A stretch of 64,000 nt of DNA from Candidatus Nitrotoga arctica (GTDB lineage: Bacteria; Pseudomonadota; Gammaproteobacteria; Burkholderiales; Gallionellaceae), in assembly GCF_918378365.1 (NCBI RefSeq), contig NZ_OU912926.1:2852001-2916000 (forward strand), written 5' to 3'. Below are positions 44,828-55,159 of this stretch, in pieces. The notes under the pieces were generated by a model. That model did not search any database. It saw only the letters and a list, made by a program, of their open reading frames with translations, and was not told where the DNA came from. How positions within the stretch are numbered: position 1 is the first letter of the stretch; the number at the start of each line of letters is the position of its first letter. The translations under genes and the position numbers were made by a program.

Positions 44828-46284
44828 TGCAACGCTCGCTGACCGTTATTCACGCGCTGGGCACGATGTTAATCCTGTTCAGCGTAACGTATATCTTCCC
44901 TATTGGTACATCGCTGATTTATCAAGATGGCACATTGATAGACTTTGCCCTGGCAATGGTGATGACATTTGCGGTGGGCTGTCTGATGTGGATGCTTACA
45001 CGTCACAACAAAGGTGAGCTGTCTATCCGCCACGGCTATTTGCTGGTAGTACTGATGTGGACGGCGATGCCTGCTTTTGCCACTCTGCCGCTATTGCTGC
45101 TGATTAACGGTCTGTCGTTCACCGATGCCTACTTTGAGACGATGTCTGCCATGACAACCACGGGCGCGACGGTGTTGACCCAACTGGACGCTTTGCCACC
45201 CGCCATCAACCTGTGGCGGCACGAATTGATCTGGTTGGGCGGCATGGGGATTATCGTGCTTGCGGTAGCAATTTTGCCGCTGCTGGGCGTCGGCGGTCGC
45301 CAGTTGTATAAGGCAGAAACGCCCGGCCCGATGAAGGATTCCACACTCACCCCGCGTATTACCGAAACTGCACGCAATTTGTGGCTGGTATATTTCTGTA
45401 TTACCTTGGTCTGCATCCTATCGCTAAACGTGGCGGGAATGTCCTGGCTAGATGCTATATGCCATGCATTTTCCACGATGGGGTTGGGTGGTTTTTCCAC
45501 GCATGACGCTAACATAGAATACTTCAACTCTGCTGTTATTGAATTTGTGCTCATCGTATTTATGCTGCTGGCCGTAATGAATTTCGCGACACACTTTCTG
45601 GCATGGCGCGAAAAGAGCTTGAAACTTTATTTACGTGACACCGAGACCCTCTGCACCATAATACTTATACTGGCGAGTTGCCTGGGCATTGGCATATTTC
45701 TATGGTGGCAGGGGACTTACCCGAGTTTCTGGACAGCACTGAGGCACGCTAGTTTTAACCTGATCTCAATTGCGACCGATTGCGGTTTCGCCAGCGTAGA
45801 TTTTAACCACTGGCCCATGTTTGCGCCGCTGTGGATGCTGTTCTTGAGCTGTATTTCCGCCAGCTCCGGCTCTACCGGCGGTGGCATTAAAATGATACGC
45901 ACGCTCATTTTAATTAAGCAGACAGGACGGGAATTCCTCAAACTGTTGCATCCGGCCGCGGTCAACCCATTAAAAATTGGCGGCCGCGTGGTGCCAGACA
46001 ACATCGTGTTCTCAGTGTTGAGCTTTATCTTTCTTTACTTCATGAGCGTGGTCATATTGACCTTCGCGCTGGTGATCAGTGGGTTGGATTTCGTATCCGC
46101 TTTTTCCGGGATAATTGCTTGTATCAACAATGCTGGTCCTGGTTTGGGGGTATTGGGACCGGCCAGCAACTACGGAATATTAAATGATTTTCAGACTTGG
46201 ATATGCACCTTGGCCATGCTGATCGGGCGCTTGGAAATCGTTACCGTGCTGATCATTTTTACACCGCATTTTTGGCGGCGATAA
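44827..46284 (+). CDS. trkH: Trk potassium uptake channel subunit
   Basis: A 485-residue inner-membrane K+ channel subunit of the TrkH/KtrB family with four pore loops: MTTTGATVL, TMGLGGFSTHD, IATDCGFASVD and ACINNAGPGLGVLGP. It has about ten membrane segments. It works with the TrkA protein coded immediately upstream to take up potassium using the membrane potential. Confidence 0.95.
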   Translation: MQRSLTVIHALGTMLILFSVTYIFPIGTSLIYQDGTLIDFALAMVMTFAVGCLMWMLTRHNKGELSIRHGYLLVVLMWTAMPAFATLPLLLLINGLSFTDAYFETMSAMTTTGATVLTQLDALPPAINLWRHELIWLGGMGIIVLAVAILPLLGVGGRQLYKAETPGPMKDSTLTPRITETARNLWLVYFCITLVCILSLNVAGMSWLDAICHAFSTMGLGGFSTHDANIEYFNSAVIEFVLIVFMLLAVMNFATHFLAWREKSLKLYLRDTETLCTIILILASCLGIGIFLWWQGTYPSFWTALRHASFNLISIATDCGFASVDFNHWPMFAPLWMLFLSCISASSGSTGGGIKMIRTLILIKQTGREFLKLLHPAAVNPLKIGGRVVPDNIVFSVLSFIFLYFMSVVILTFALVISGLDFVSAFSGIIACINNAGPGLGVLGPASNYGILNDFQTWICTLAMLIGRLEIVTVLIIFTPHFWRR

Positions 46285-46379
46285 CCTGATGTTTCATCAA
46301 TTCTGTGCGAGAAACACGCGAATTAGAGAAAACTCATGATTGATTGTTTTGCTAACGCATCACTAAAGAGCTAGGGCTA

Positions 46380-47294
46380 ATGATGATATTGCAACAACCT
46401 GTTATTTTGCTATTCGGCAAGAATGGCCAAGTTGGCTTCGAGTTGCAAAGAGCATTGTCGCCGCTTGGCTTGGTGCATGCCTTCGGCCGACAAGCTTGCG
46501 ATTTGACTCAGTTATCGCAAGTAAGAGCAATTGTGCATCAGTTACGGCCCAATATTATCGTGAATGCTTCGGCTTACACCGCAGTAGATAAAGCCGAAAG
46601 CGAACCACAGATTGCTTACCTGATTAATGCCACCCTACCCAGTATGCTCGCAGAAGAGGCGGCTTCTATAGGGGCACTGCTCGTGCATTATTCGACCGAT
46701 TATGTGTTCGATGGTACGCAGCCCGGGTGGTATGTAGAAGACGATATCCCAAATCCGCAATCGGTTTATGGTACAAGCAAACTTGCAGGCGAGAATGGAA
46801 TTGCCGCGACGGGTTGCCGCAATTTGATCTTCCGTACCAGTTGGGTATTCGGCGCGCATGGTGGAAATTTCGCCAAGACAATTCTTAGGCTTGCTAAAGA
46901 ACGTGAATCGCTTAATGTAATAGCTGATCAGTATGGTGCGCCGACATCGGCGCATTTAATTGCGGATGTTACCGCTCAGGTTATTGCTCAGTATTGGAAC
47001 GAAGTAAATCGAGAAAGCTTTCCCTATGGCATCTATCATCTGGTTGCTGCCGGTGAAACAACTTGGTACGAGTATGCCAAATACGTTATTGCTTATGCTG
47101 AAAAGGCAGGAATCGAATTACGGTTAAAATCGAGTGCAATTGAAGCAATTCCGAGCATCCACTATCCATTACCTGCGCCACGTCCGTCCAATTCCAGGCT
47201 TGATAGTGGCAAACTACGAAAAACGTTTGATCTGACTCTCCCAGATTGGCAGCAAGACATAGTGCATGTATTGGAGAAAATTATTACGGTTTAA
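46380..47294 (+). CDS. rfbD: dTDP-4-dehydrorhamnose reductase
   Basis: A 304-residue short-chain dehydrogenase/reductase that makes dTDP-L-rhamnose. The nucleotide motif is LFGKNGQVGFELQRAL. The catalytic region shows VHYSTDYVFDG and VYGTSKLAGENG (Tyr/Lys), and the C-terminus has the family signature PAPRPSNSRLDSGKLRKTF. The other rfb genes are not in this window, so it is separated from its usual operon. Rhamnose may feed the O-antigen genes at the right end. Confidence 0.93.
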   Translation: MMILQQPVILLFGKNGQVGFELQRALSPLGLVHAFGRQACDLTQLSQVRAIVHQLRPNIIVNASAYTAVDKAESEPQIAYLINATLPSMLAEEAASIGALLVHYSTDYVFDGTQPGWYVEDDIPNPQSVYGTSKLAGENGIAATGCRNLIFRTSWVFGAHGGNFAKTILRLAKERESLNVIADQYGAPTSAHLIADVTAQVIAQYWNEVNRESFPYGIYHLVAAGETTWYEYAKYVIAYAEKAGIELRLKSSAIEAIPSIHYPLPAPRPSNSRLDSGKLRKTFDLTLPDWQQDIVHVLEKIITV

Positions 47295-47435
47295 GCATCA
47301 TGATCAAATAAAGTTCAACCAAACAAATTCCAAGATCACGAACATTGGTGAATGAAGCTGCGGACGGAATGCAGCGTATGGGTATGCGATGGTAGTGTTG
47401 ACTGACCTTGAATGCCCAAATCGCCAAGTGCTAAA

Positions 47436-47933
47436 TTATTCACCGGAGCGCACTAAGCGCACCCGATAACCAGCACTGTTATGCTCCGAGCCGTAGTCCA
47501 CGTAGCCATAATCGAAATTAACTCCCCAAGCATAAGAAGGCTCGCCAGCCGCGGGCGGAGCCGACCAGAAAGGAGATCCTGGCGTTCCCGGAAATGCGTC
47601 CGTATCAATCGCCGGGTTACAGCGGTTGGAATCCACAATGCTCGACAGTTCCTTTAAACTGGGGAGGCGCCAGGGTTTGCCACTGGTTAAGGCTTCGTTT
47701 TTAGCCCAGCTCTGGGCCTGATCCGAGCTATAAGCGGTTGCGCTCCCACTACAGCCATTGGCTGTGATCTTCATGCCTTCTGCGCAGCGCCGCCAGATCA
47801 AACCGGTAACGCTGTCAGTGACTTCATTGCCGTCCGTCGAAATTACATATCGAACCTGGGCTTGCGCCTCGGGGTCGCCTGATTCAGCCACTACGTCTGC
47901 TAGCGGCAGAGGGGTAACGGTTACCATAATCAT
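47436..47933 (-). CDS. DUF1566 (Lcl-type) domain protein
   Basis: A 165-residue protein with the DUF1566 fold (VTDSVTGLIWRRCAEG, AQSWAKNEALTSGKPWRLPS, LKELSSIVD, FWSAPPAAGEPSYAWGVNF, YRVRLVRSGE). These domains occur in secreted or surface proteins and resemble lectin-like folds; the exact role is unknown. The ATG has TAGGAG upstream. No signal peptide is visible, so part of the original gene may be missing. Confidence 0.75.
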   Translation of the reverse strand: MIMVTVTPLPLADVVAESGDPEAQAQVRYVISTDGNEVTDSVTGLIWRRCAEGMKITANGCSGSATAYSSDQAQSWAKNEALTSGKPWRLPSLKELSSIVDSNRCNPAIDTDAFPGTPGSPFWSAPPAAGEPSYAWGVNFDYGYVDYGSEHNSAGYRVRLVRSGE

Positions 47934-48087
47934 GCTCCTAAAATAAATTCGTACATCCTACTCTGGCTATATAAAAAACTAAAAACAACATTTCATTATA
48001 TTTAATTTTAATCAATAGTGTCCGGTTAAATGAAAGGGTGAATCGCTGAAAGGCATGACTGACGCAGGATTCAGCACAATGATTAGT

Positions 48088-48198
48088 GTCTCCGATTTGA
48101 AAGGCGATTCTGGCAGTCTTCCAGAATATCTTCAAGCATATCTGAACGAGTTTATTTTTCACTTCAACAGGCGCTTCCACAATGAACAAATTATATGA
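48088..48198 (+). pseudogene. IS1595-family transposase C-terminal scar
   Basis: In the 440-base gap before the thioredoxin gene, the plus strand reads SDLKGDSGSLPEYLQAYLNE then FIFHFNRRFHNEQII and a stop. This matches the end of IS1595-type transposases (HLQAYLNEFCFRFNRR). Only about 36 codons remain. The upstream run tagtgtccggtta may be a terminal repeat of the same or another IS. Confidence 0.6.
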
Positions 48199-48383
48199 GA
48201 CATCCTGTAAGTAGTATCTTGGAGTGCAAAATGGATAGACATGTAATAAAATTATGCACAAGCACTTCACATCTTGTCTTTTTTTAGTTACGATGCATTC
48301 TTAAGTCCTGTAGCGCACCTTCACTCAGCTTCACATTAAATAAATTTCATCCCTAACTTAATAATTATAAAGCGATATTGATC

Positions 48384-48710
48384 ATGAGTGAGCACATCCA
48401 TTATGTTACTGATCCAACCTTTGCTGCCGATGTGCTGCAAGCACCGTTACCAGTACTGGTAGACTATTGGGCAGAATGGTGCGGCCCATGCCGGAGTATC
48501 GCTCCGATTCTGGAAGAGATTGCCAAGGAATATGCCGGGCGCATCACCGTAGCCAAAATGAATGTAGATGAAAACCAACAAACTCCGCAGAAATACGGTG
48601 TCCGTGGCATTCCCACACTAATGCTGTTCAAGAACGGAAATATTGAAGCAACTAAAGTCGGCGCGTTATCTAAATCGCAGCTCACCGCGTTTATTGACAG
48701 CCATATCTAA
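48384..48710 (+). CDS. trxA: Thioredoxin
   Basis: A 108-residue thioredoxin with active site [10 protein letters not shown] at about residue 31 and cis-Pro loop [12 protein letters not shown]. It reduces protein disulfides in the cytosol. The ATG at 48384 gives the normal length; the in-frame ATG six bases earlier is also possible. It precedes rho, a common proteobacterial order. Confidence 0.95.
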   Translation: MSEHIHYVTDPTFAADVLQAPLPVLVDYWAEWCGPCRSIAPILEEIAKEYAGRITVAKMNVDENQQTPQKYGVRGIPTLMLFKNGNIEATKVGALSKSQLTAFIDSHI

Positions 48711-48879
48711 ATCATTTAGACTTATTCTGTAATATTTCTTAAGCTCGTTAGATCCTTCTGCACCATACTCACAAATCCTGACATTCAAGACAGTTCATGT
48801 ACGCGGCATCCCCGCGCAAACCGTAACACCTCCCTAAGCAGGCTCCCTAAACTTCGTAATATCACCCACCCATCTCTAT

Positions 48880-50136
48880 ATGCATTTATCTGACCTCAAA
48901 ACCAAACACATCACCGAACTGGTAGGCATGGCAACAACAAACCAGATCGACAATGCCAACCGCATGCGCAAACAAGACCTGATTTTTGCTTTGCTTAAAA
49001 ATCAAGCAAAAAAGGGCGAGAGCATTTTTGGCGAAGGTACGCTGGAAGTATTACCCGACGGATTTGGCTTTCTGCGCTCGCCGGACATTTCTTACTTGGC
49101 GGGACCGGATGACATCTACGTTAGTCCAAGTCAGATCCGTCGTTTCAATCTTCATACCGGAGATTCAATCGAAGGCGAGATCCGCACCCCCAAAGAAGGA
49201 GAACGTTACGTCGCTTTAGTAAAGGTAGACAGGGTTAATTCCGAGGCTCCGGAAAATACGAAGAACAAGATACTGTTCGAAAATCTGACACCACTATTCC
49301 CCACTAAGCAAATGGCACTGGAGCGAGACATCCGCGCCGAGGAAAACGTCACTGGTCGCATCATTGATATCGTCGCTCCCATTGGTAAAGGTCAACGCGG
49401 ATTGCTGGTAGCCTCGCCAAAATCTGGCAAGACCGTGATGTTGCAGCACATCGCCCATTCCATCGCAGCAAACAACCCGGATGCACATCTAATTGTTCTG
49501 CTGATCGACGAACGTCCCGAAGAAGTCACCGAAATGAGTCGCAGCGTGCGCGGTGAAGTGGTCGCATCTACCTTTGACGAGCCTGCCACGCGCCACGTCC
49601 AGGTCGCCGAAATGGTGCTGGAAAAAGCCAAGCGCCTAGTTGAACATAAGAAAGATGTGGTCATCCTTCTGGATTCCATCACTCGGCTGGCGCGTGCCTA
49701 CAACACAGTTGTGCCGTCTTCCGGCAAAGTGCTTACTGGCGGCGTTGATGCAAATGCCCTGCAGCGTCCCAAACGTTTTTTCGGAGCGGCTCGCAACATT
49801 GAAGAAGGCGGCTCACTTACCATTATCGCCACGGCGCTAGTGGATACCGGTTCTCGCATGGACGATGTGATTTACGAAGAATTCAAGGGCACCGGTAATA
49901 TGGAAATTCATCTTGACCGACGCATGGCAGAGAAACGTATCTACCCGGCCATTAACATCAATCGTTCCGGCACACGCAGGGAAGAGTTGCTGATTAAATC
50001 CGATATTTTACCCAAAATATGGGTACTGCGTAAATTACTCTATCCGATGGATGAATTGGAATCAATGGAATTTCTACTGGATAAAATTAAAGCGACTAAG
50101 AACAACGCTGATTTTTTCGATTCAATGCGCCGCTAA
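48880..50136 (+). CDS. rho: Transcription termination factor Rho
   Basis: A 418-residue RNA-dependent hexameric ATPase that ends transcription. It shows the N-terminal helical part and cold-shock-like RNA-binding fold ([20 protein letters not shown]), Walker [12 protein letters not shown], Walker [18 protein letters not shown], the Q loop [20 protein letters not shown] and the R loop region. Full normal length. An imperfect hairpin follows the stop (50171-50199). Confidence 0.97.
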   Translation: MHLSDLKTKHITELVGMATTNQIDNANRMRKQDLIFALLKNQAKKGESIFGEGTLEVLPDGFGFLRSPDISYLAGPDDIYVSPSQIRRFNLHTGDSIEGEIRTPKEGERYVALVKVDRVNSEAPENTKNKILFENLTPLFPTKQMALERDIRAEENVTGRIIDIVAPIGKGQRGLLVASPKSGKTVMLQHIAHSIAANNPDAHLIVLLIDERPEEVTEMSRSVRGEVVASTFDEPATRHVQVAEMVLEKAKRLVEHKKDVVILLDSITRLARAYNTVVPSSGKVLTGGVDANALQRPKRFFGAARNIEEGGSLTIIATALVDTGSRMDDVIYEEFKGTGNMEIHLDRRMAEKRIYPAININRSGTRREELLIKSDILPKIWVLRKLLYPMDELESMEFLLDKIKATKNNADFFDSMRR

Positions 50137-50170
50137 AATTTCAAAAGACTGCGCCATGCGGTTCAGCATA

Positions 50171-50199
50171 ATCGAAGGACCCCAAACAAGGGCCTCGAT
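50171..50199 (+). terminator. Candidate terminator hairpin after rho
   Basis: ATCGA-a-GG-a-CCC pairs with GGGCCTCGAT around a caaacaa loop, 35 bases after the rho stop. The following bases are only weakly T-rich (taattaat). Confidence 0.35.
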
Positions 50200-50282
50200 T
50201 AATTAATCCTGCAGAAATGTGTAACTTGAAGCAATTATTGCTTTACTTCCCATAACCACACCTGCCCTGGCGTGAAATCCAA

Positions 50283-51515
50283 TTAACGTTCTTCGGGTCT
50301 ACTGAAAACTCTCTCCTTGGGCCGAGGGAAATTTTCTTTTACCTCTACGGTATCGGATAAATTACAGCCTTTGCGCAGATTATCTTCTTCCTTCTCTAAG
50401 GCAAGCGTAGCCATCATTTTTGATGAATGGGTAGCTAAAATAATCGTCAATCCAGGAAACTGTTCCTGTGCCATTTTTTTAAGCCGAGACAGAAGTCGTT
50501 GTTGCCAATCTTCGTGTAAATGTGCTTCAGGTTCGTCAATCAGCAGAATTGTGTTGCGCGTCATATATGCGCCGAGGCGTACAAACAATTGCACCAGATT
50601 TTTTTCTCCGTTACTGAGTGTATCGAGTCGATGCAGCTTTCCATTGCTCACAACTTCAACCTCATGCGGATCTTTGCGAACATCCTTGATTGCGGTACAG
50701 GTATCGGTAAAAACCCTCTCATTAACCAATTTTACCGCGCGATCAAACCGTCCGTCATCAAGCCACTTCAGCCAAACCAGCAGATTGTCGAGCGAGTCAC
50801 GCCAATCGCCGCTTTCTGCACCAAAAGAGTGAGAAGGAGCATAATTCCAGTTCATAGGGGGAACAATGGCGCGATGTTGATCTGGATTAACCGGCACAAT
50901 ATCACGATGGGCTGAAAAATAAATGACCGTTGGCCAGTCCAGTATGCTTTCTTCAAAGCCACCAATTTTTTCACCCGTAGCTGCATCGATACCTGAAATA
51001 AAATTTGCAATCCATTTATCATGCAGGCCGATTGTCGACCAGATTTCTGCTTCATTACGGCAGAAACCAAAACGGTGCCACTGTTGCGCGCCCACTTTGC
51101 TCAGCGCTTCTTCATCCCATTGACGCAAACTATTCGTCACCTCCAGCTGACCAGCAAGCAGGGATAACACTGCAACTCGTTCATGGCCATCGTCACTGTA
51201 GTGAATACGAAAATCCAATTGCGTCCGCCCCGGGCCACGGTCCAGGTTTTCCAGATTAAAAGGTGAATCAAAGCGGCGATTATGAGCTGCGGCTAAATCC
51301 TGAGGCTTGGTAAAGCCTGTCATTCCCACTAAGGCTGGAATCAGTTCTAATGCCGTTGTCTTGCCTCGGCCATTTTTGGAATGGAGCATAAAAAAATTGC
51401 AAGACTCGCCATTATCATCGGTGAAATTTATTTCTTCCGGTTGTGTCTGGAATGGACCCATGCGGTCTATAGTCAGCCACAACGGCGTAAATTCATATAT
51501 CTGGAAGTTATCCAT
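50283..51515 (-). CDS. AAA/ABC-type ATPase (AAA_21/OLD-like)
   Basis: A 410-residue SMC/RecF-like ATPase without a membrane segment. It has Walker A SKNGRGKTTALELIP near residue 47, signature LDTLSNGEKNLVQLF, Walker B TILLIDEPEAHLHEDWQQ and the switch LATHSSKMM. Orphan ATPases of this kind often act in phage defence or DNA repair with a partner; no partner gene is adjacent here. AAGGAG precedes the ATG. Its role is inferred only from the fold. Confidence 0.8.
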   Translation of the reverse strand: MDNFQIYEFTPLWLTIDRMGPFQTQPEEINFTDDNGESCNFFMLHSKNGRGKTTALELIPALVGMTGFTKPQDLAAAHNRRFDSPFNLENLDRGPGRTQLDFRIHYSDDGHERVAVLSLLAGQLEVTNSLRQWDEEALSKVGAQQWHRFGFCRNEAEIWSTIGLHDKWIANFISGIDAATGEKIGGFEESILDWPTVIYFSAHRDIVPVNPDQHRAIVPPMNWNYAPSHSFGAESGDWRDSLDNLLVWLKWLDDGRFDRAVKLVNERVFTDTCTAIKDVRKDPHEVEVVSNGKLHRLDTLSNGEKNLVQLFVRLGAYMTRNTILLIDEPEAHLHEDWQQRLLSRLKKMAQEQFPGLTIILATHSSKMMATLALEKEEDNLRKGCNLSDTVEVKENFPRPKERVFSRPEER

Positions 51516-51791
51516 TGATTGCTTCTCCTTGTGGCGATGGCCGTGGCCTGCACGATGTTGTAGTTATTTCAGCAAGAAGCCATACACACGAGCTGTTGCT
51601 TGACCCAAGACCCGCCAGCATTCGCCCGTTCACGGCAAGCTTTCCGTACCGGACTCATGGAAAAACGAAAAATATTTTAGACTAAAGAGGATTGCTCAGT
51701 CAAGGCGAAGTCAGTTCGAGTGCCCATACGGATGTAATAATTGGAAGGGCATGCTTTGTAATATACAGTCTCCTAAGTAATAAAAATTTAG

Positions 51792-51875
51792 AAGCCCAAG
51801 CCCCCATCTAAGTTACATTTTCCCGTTAAAAAAGCCTGCAAATCGGCCAAAATATGCAGCTGTTCGTCGTTCATA
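51792..51875 (-). pseudogene. Possible N-terminal fragment of a transposase/integrase
   Basis: A 28-codon frame (MNDEQLHILADLQAFLTGKC...) with AGGTGATC before its ATG resembles the start of some DDE integrase-type transposases, but it ends after 28 codons. It is the only readable item in the 550-base gap 51516-52062. Confidence 0.25.
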
Positions 51876-52062
51876 TTGATCACCTTGCCTCGGTATAATG
51901 ATCGATCACGTCTATCTGTTTAGGCTCAAGCTCCGTTAGATCCACGTACCCCGTTTAGAATCAAACCCCATTGAGCAACTATACTGCTAGGCATTGCTCA
52001 GAATTCTGATTAGAATGCTAAATTGAATCAATTAAAAGTGTACTTTTTAAGTATCGTCACAA

Positions 52063-52509
52063 ATGCAATTTACCCACTTTACCGATTATTCATTGCGCAC
52101 TTTAATTTACTTGGGCGCACAGCAAAACACGCTGACTACGATCAGTGAAGTTGCTGAAAAATATGGTATCTCGCAAAGCCATTTAACGAAAGTCGTACAT
52201 CAACTGGCCAATCGCGGCTATATTCAAACCACGCGCGGCAAAGGTGGCGGCATGCGCTTGGCGCGCTTACCGCAGTTGATCAACATCGGGGATGTAGTAC
52301 GTGATATGGAAGAAAATATCAATCTGGTTGAGTGTTTCAATGCAAAAAACCAAAGCTGTCCCTTACTGCCCGCATGTATTCTCAAGTCAGTGCTTCTAGA
52401 GGCGCGCAAAAATTTCTTTGATACTTTGGATCGCTACACTCTGGCAGATTTATTGACTAATCAATCATTTCTGAGAAAAAAGCCCGAACTCCTGAAAAGC
52501 GCACGTTAA
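52063..52509 (+). CDS. nsrR: Rrf2-family regulator, NsrR type
   Basis: A 148-residue repressor with a winged helix (MQFTHFTDYSLRTLIYLGAQ, SQSHLTKVVHQLANRGYIQT, GKGGGMRLARLP) and three conserved cysteines (VECFNAKNQSC, PLLPACILKSVLL) that hold an Fe-S cluster sensing nitric oxide. Spacing and sequence fit NsrR better than IscR. The gene it lies next to, a nitronate-monooxygenase-like gene, is convergent. Confidence 0.88.
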   Translation: MQFTHFTDYSLRTLIYLGAQQNTLTTISEVAEKYGISQSHLTKVVHQLANRGYIQTTRGKGGGMRLARLPQLINIGDVVRDMEENINLVECFNAKNQSCPLLPACILKSVLLEARKNFFDTLDRYTLADLLTNQSFLRKKPELLKSAR

Positions 52510-52594
52510 AACTAAACTCAATTTTATTGTTAGCGCCTTAATCACCCTATGTTTGAAGGCAGTTTGTCGCTTTACGCAAATTCAGCTAATAAAG

Positions 52595-53851
52595 TTAGAT
52601 GGTCGGCAAATTCGGCAACGCAATCTTGTTGTCGGTGCTGAACAGATAATCCTTGAACACATGCTCGGCCGTTAGTATCTGATAAGTCCCATCCGATAGG
52701 CGGCGCGTGGTGTCCTTAAGGCGGTAGGTGTTGTGTCCGCAAGTCCAGCAGTCAAAGTTGCGCATAGCGGTGCACAAACAGGTTTTGTCCATAACGGAGA
52801 TTTTCTTAGCATTTGGGTGAGCCGCCACCTCGGCGTTGTAAGCCGTGATATATGCACAGTTACCGTTGCCGTCCAGCAGGTAGCCGTAGGCTTCGCAGTT
52901 GGGACGAATGCCCGCGCCGATGGCCGGACTTTTCTTCAACATGCGCATGGGATAGCCGGTAGGCGAAATCATGTTTACCTCAATGTCTTCCTCGTTGGCC
53001 TTAAAATACTCTTGCACAATCTTTTCCGGCAAACCGCACTCACGTGTTGCAGTAAAGCGTGTTGCCACTTGCACCGCCGCCGCACCCGTTTCCAGATACG
53101 ACACTGCATCGCTGCCGGTAAAAATCCCACCGGCCGGTATGATCGGAATGTCCAATTTTTCGGCCTGCAAGTACTGATAAATTTCTCTACAGATTTCTCG
53201 CAGATCGTATTTCATCCAGTCCAAACCGAAGCCCAAGTGGCCACCGGCCAGCGGTCCCTCTATCACGATATAATCCGGTAGGCGGTTAAGCTTGGCGTTT
53301 TTGCGCAAAAAAATTTGCAGCGCACGTAGAGAGGAGACAATAATGCCGAGCTTGGCGTCGCGAAAACGTGGATGATCTTCCATCAACGCGAATGAACCCA
53401 GATGCAATCCGGCACTCAAGGTAATTCCATCTATACCGGCAGAGAGGGCCCCATGCAATCGTACCCGCAACGTTTCGCGCGGGGCATTCATCGTAAGCTT
53501 TTCCATGCAATTAACGAAAATCATACCGGAACCGCGCTTGGCTTCCATGGCTCTGCTCAGGTGCAAGCGCGTCGACTCTGCAATCTGTCCAAGATCAAAT
53601 TGCACCGTGGACTTATCAGTATTGGCAACATTATATTTATACTGCTGGAGCTTTGATTTAACGAAATTCGTATTTAAAAGCCGGTCCGTTACAGTCGGCA
53701 ACATGGCATCGGAAAGATGCCCGATGCCGCCAAGACGCGCAGCTTCCAGCGCCAGTTCAGCCGTGGAAATATCAACCCCCATCCCGCCAATCATGATAGG
53801 CACCAGCTCTTGCTTGCCAAATTTCAAACGAAAATCATTAACACACTTCAT
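52595..53851 (-). CDS. Nitronate monooxygenase-family flavoprotein
   Basis: A 418-residue TIM-barrel FMN enzyme (PIMIGGMGVDISTAELALEA, IVIEGPLAGGHLGFGLDWMK, IPAGGIFTGSDAVSYLETGA). The C-terminal extension has a cysteine cluster (TCLCTAMRNFDCWTCGH) not found in classical nitronate monooxygenases, so it may bind a metal or an Fe-S cluster. The start at 53851 (MKCVNDF) has AAGGA five bases upstream; an ATG six bases earlier is too close to that site. The substrate is unproven. Confidence 0.85.
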   Translation of the reverse strand: MKCVNDFRLKFGKQELVPIMIGGMGVDISTAELALEAARLGGIGHLSDAMLPTVTDRLLNTNFVKSKLQQYKYNVANTDKSTVQFDLGQIAESTRLHLSRAMEAKRGSGMIFVNCMEKLTMNAPRETLRVRLHGALSAGIDGITLSAGLHLGSFALMEDHPRFRDAKLGIIVSSLRALQIFLRKNAKLNRLPDYIVIEGPLAGGHLGFGLDWMKYDLREICREIYQYLQAEKLDIPIIPAGGIFTGSDAVSYLETGAAAVQVATRFTATRECGLPEKIVQEYFKANEEDIEVNMISPTGYPMRMLKKSPAIGAGIRPNCEAYGYLLDGNGNCAYITAYNAEVAAHPNAKKISVMDKTCLCTAMRNFDCWTCGHNTYRLKDTTRRLSDGTYQILTAEHVFKDYLFSTDNKIALPNLPTI

Positions 53852-54028
53852 TGCCATCCTTCAATTAAAGACGCTATATTAGCTTGGTAATAATAGGCAG
53901 CCTCCCGCATCATACGCAAATATTTGTAAAAAACTGTTTGGGTATTCATATTAACAAGTATCTCGAAAACAGTACTTGACCGATGCTGTGGGAACATAAC
54001 TTTCAACCACTACAAATTTACCACAGGC

Positions 54029-54049
54029 AACGCAAAGCCCATTTGCGTT
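54029..54049. terminator. Palindrome between trpD and the nitronate monooxygenase gene
   Basis: AACGCAAA and TTTGCGTT form a perfect 8-bp inverted repeat with a 5-base loop, about 100 bases beyond the trpD stop. A T-run follows on the plus strand only, so it may be a terminator or an operator. Confidence 0.35.
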
Positions 54050-54145
54050 TATTAACGTGGAAATTATGGGATTAATCGGAATGGGAACAGGCACGTTCGG
54101 CGAGAACTATTTACACCCTCCTGAAAAATCAGGTTTTCCACAGCC

Positions 54146-55159
54146 TCAAATATGAATATGGACAAGCGCTTCCAGCTTATTTTTTGCCGCACCGCTGGCA
54201 ATAACTTCCTTGGCTTTTTTTACACCCTCTTGTAGCGTTTGAGTCAGCCCCGCCACATAAATGGCCGCACCAGCGTTAAGCTGCACGATGTCATGTGCGG
54301 CACCGGGCTGATTATCCAGCACCGACAACAACATCGTGCGCGCCTCATCGGCATTGGCAACGCGTATACTATCCAGTGGGGCTGTCTGTAGATCGAAGTC
54401 TTGCGGTTGTACTGAATATTCGATTACCGTCCCGTTTTTTAGTTCCGCAATATAAGTTGGCCCGCTGATAGAAATTTCATCCATGCCGTCTGCACCATGC
54501 ACCACCAACACGTGACGACTACCGAGCTGCTGCAGTACGAGCGCCAATTTCACCGTCAGATCACGCTGGAATACGCCCATTACTTGGTTCTGAGCGCCCG
54601 CCGGGTTAGTAAGCGGGCCCAGCAAGTTGAACAGTGTGCGCACGCCGAGTTCACGCCGCACTGGTGCGGCGTATTTCATCGCGCTGTGATGATTGGGCGC
54701 AAACATGAAACCCACACCCAGTTCCTGCACACAGTGTGCTACGTGCTGCGGTGTAAGGTTGACATTGACGCCGAGTTTTTCCAAGATATCGGCGCTGCCA
54801 CAGGTGCTGGAAACTGAACGTCCGCCATGCTTGGCGACGCGCGCTCCCGCTGCCGCCGCGACTAGCGCGCTGGCAGTGGAAATGTTAAAGGTCTGCGCAC
54901 CATCACCGCCCGTGCCACAGGTATCAATCAAATGTCTATCATCCTGAATCGTCACTTTACTCGACAGATCGCGCATCACCTGCACTGCCGCCGCAATCTC
55001 ACTGACAGTCTCTCCCTTCATGTGTAACGCGACCAAAACCGCTGCGATTTGAGCAGGAGTAAGCTGTCCGCCCATAATGTTCCGCATCAACTCGTACATG
55101 TCGTCATGCGGCAAGTTTTCACGATTAAGCAGTCGATTAAGCAGGCTGGCATAGTTCAT
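54146..55159 (-). CDS. trpD: Anthranilate phosphoribosyltransferase
   Basis: A 337-residue enzyme joining anthranilate and PRPP in tryptophan synthesis. It shows LIDTCGTGGDGAQTFNIST with the PRPP motif, VAKHGGRSVSSTCGSADIL, the anthranilate site GFMFAPNHHSAMKYAAPVRR and NLLGPLTNPAG. Its ATG shares one base with the trpG stop, so the genes are coupled. Complete. Confidence 0.96.
   Translation of the reverse strand: MNYASLLNRLLNRENLPHDDMYELMRNIMGGQLTPAQIAAVLVALHMKGETVSEIAAAVQVMRDLSSKVTIQDDRHLIDTCGTGGDGAQTFNISTASALVAAAAGARVAKHGGRSVSSTCGSADILEKLGVNVNLTPQHVAHCVQELGVGFMFAPNHHSAMKYAAPVRRELGVRTLFNLLGPLTNPAGAQNQVMGVFQRDLTVKLALVLQQLGSRHVLVVHGADGMDEISISGPTYIAELKNGTVIEYSVQPQDFDLQTAPLDSIRVANADEARTMLLSVLDNQPGAAHDIVQLNAGAAIYVAGLTQTLQEGVKKAKEVIASGAAKNKLEALVHIHI

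Noticed and set aside
47938..48270. 110-codon minus-strand frame before the thioredoxin gene
   Set aside because: It is antisense to the IS1595 transposase scar and has no homologous features.
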